Origin: Comamonadaceae bacterium
Lineage (GTDB): Bacteria; Pseudomonadota; Gammaproteobacteria; Burkholderiales; Burkholderiaceae_C
Assembly: GCA_947451385.1 (NCBI GenBank)
Contig: CANFYZ010000034.1
Span: 1 to 38,107, forward strand
DNA length: 38,107 bases
Direction of reading: 5' to 3'
Program-made: the position numbers and the translations under genes
Shown: positions 38,074 to 38,107 of the stretch, piece by piece
Layout of the letters: each line of letters begins with the position of its first letter
Position numbering within the stretch: position 1 is the first letter of the stretch
Notes under the pieces: model-generated
The model's input: the letters and a program-made list of their open reading frames with translations, nothing else
Database searches by the model: none
What the model was told of the DNA's origin: nothing

Positions 38074-38089
38074 AGATTCGCAAGAATCT
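38074..38089 (+). other. Short hairpin after tRNA-Ala
   Basis: AGATTC (38074-38079), GCAA tetraloop, GAATCT (38084-38089). No T tract follows within the window, so it may be a processing element or part of the next transcript. The last 50 bases hold no recognisable gene. Confidence 0.4.
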
Positions 38090-38107
38090 GTCCAGGTTAT
38101 GACCCTA

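Overview
This 38.1-kb window is chromosomal DNA of a betaproteobacterium, most likely Burkholderiales, family Comamonadaceae (Limnohabitans/Rhodoferax-like). The grounds are the GC-rich coding style, the protein families (BPSS1780 membrane protein, a TakP-like TRAP binding protein, APH-fold homoserine kinase, a MAFF-starting SPOR protein) and gene orders such as xseB-ispA-dxs and folC-SPOR-cvpA-purF-metZ. The placement rests on recognition, not on a database search. Coding density is high and most genes are housekeeping. I see no IS element, phage, CRISPR array, toxin-antitoxin pair or defence island.

Layout. 1-36: first 12 codons of a guaC-like GMP reductase on the minus strand. 156-1382: MFS transporter with its own terminator. 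1530-4469: uvrD-type helicase and slyD. 4507-6261 (minus): thrB and a BPSS1780-family membrane protein, divergent from polA (6385-9198). 9235-11684: a secreted Gly/His-rich protein, an exported dienelactone hydrolase and a His-rich ZIP metal transporter. 11707-14629 (minus): a likely operon of Rieske oxygenase, EamA transporter and mercaptopyruvate-type sulfurtransferase. 14837-17862: xseB-ispA-dxs (isoprenoid precursor operon). 17988-21802: a TRAP system split into two convergent units, the binding protein on plus and the two permeases plus an unrecognised membrane protein on minus. 22061-25593: a ModE/periplasmic-binding-like regulator divergent from tupBCA (tungstate/molybdate ABC uptake). 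25608-27816: yajQ divergent from murB, then a PaaI-type thioesterase. 27862-30908 (minus): yffB-like ArsC protein, glycine-zipper protein, ppnP and argG. 30976-36488: folC, SPOR protein, cvpA, purF, metZ. 36502-38057: gltX and tRNA-Ala(GGC).

The most interesting signals are regulatory. Three genes (uvrD, polA, murB) have an ACAAT -10-like box exactly 6 nt before the ATG, and folC has one 9 nt before it, which predicts leaderless or nearly leaderless mRNAs. Seven presumed promoters share YCTANAAT with poor -35 elements. A perfect 18-bp palindrome sits on the presumed start site of the TRAP binding-protein gene, and a half-site recurs upstream of the separate permease operon. Inverted repeats lie between the ModE-like regulator and tupB. 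A long REP-like inverted repeat follows murB, and three A-tract repeats phased at 10 bp follow the regulator gene.
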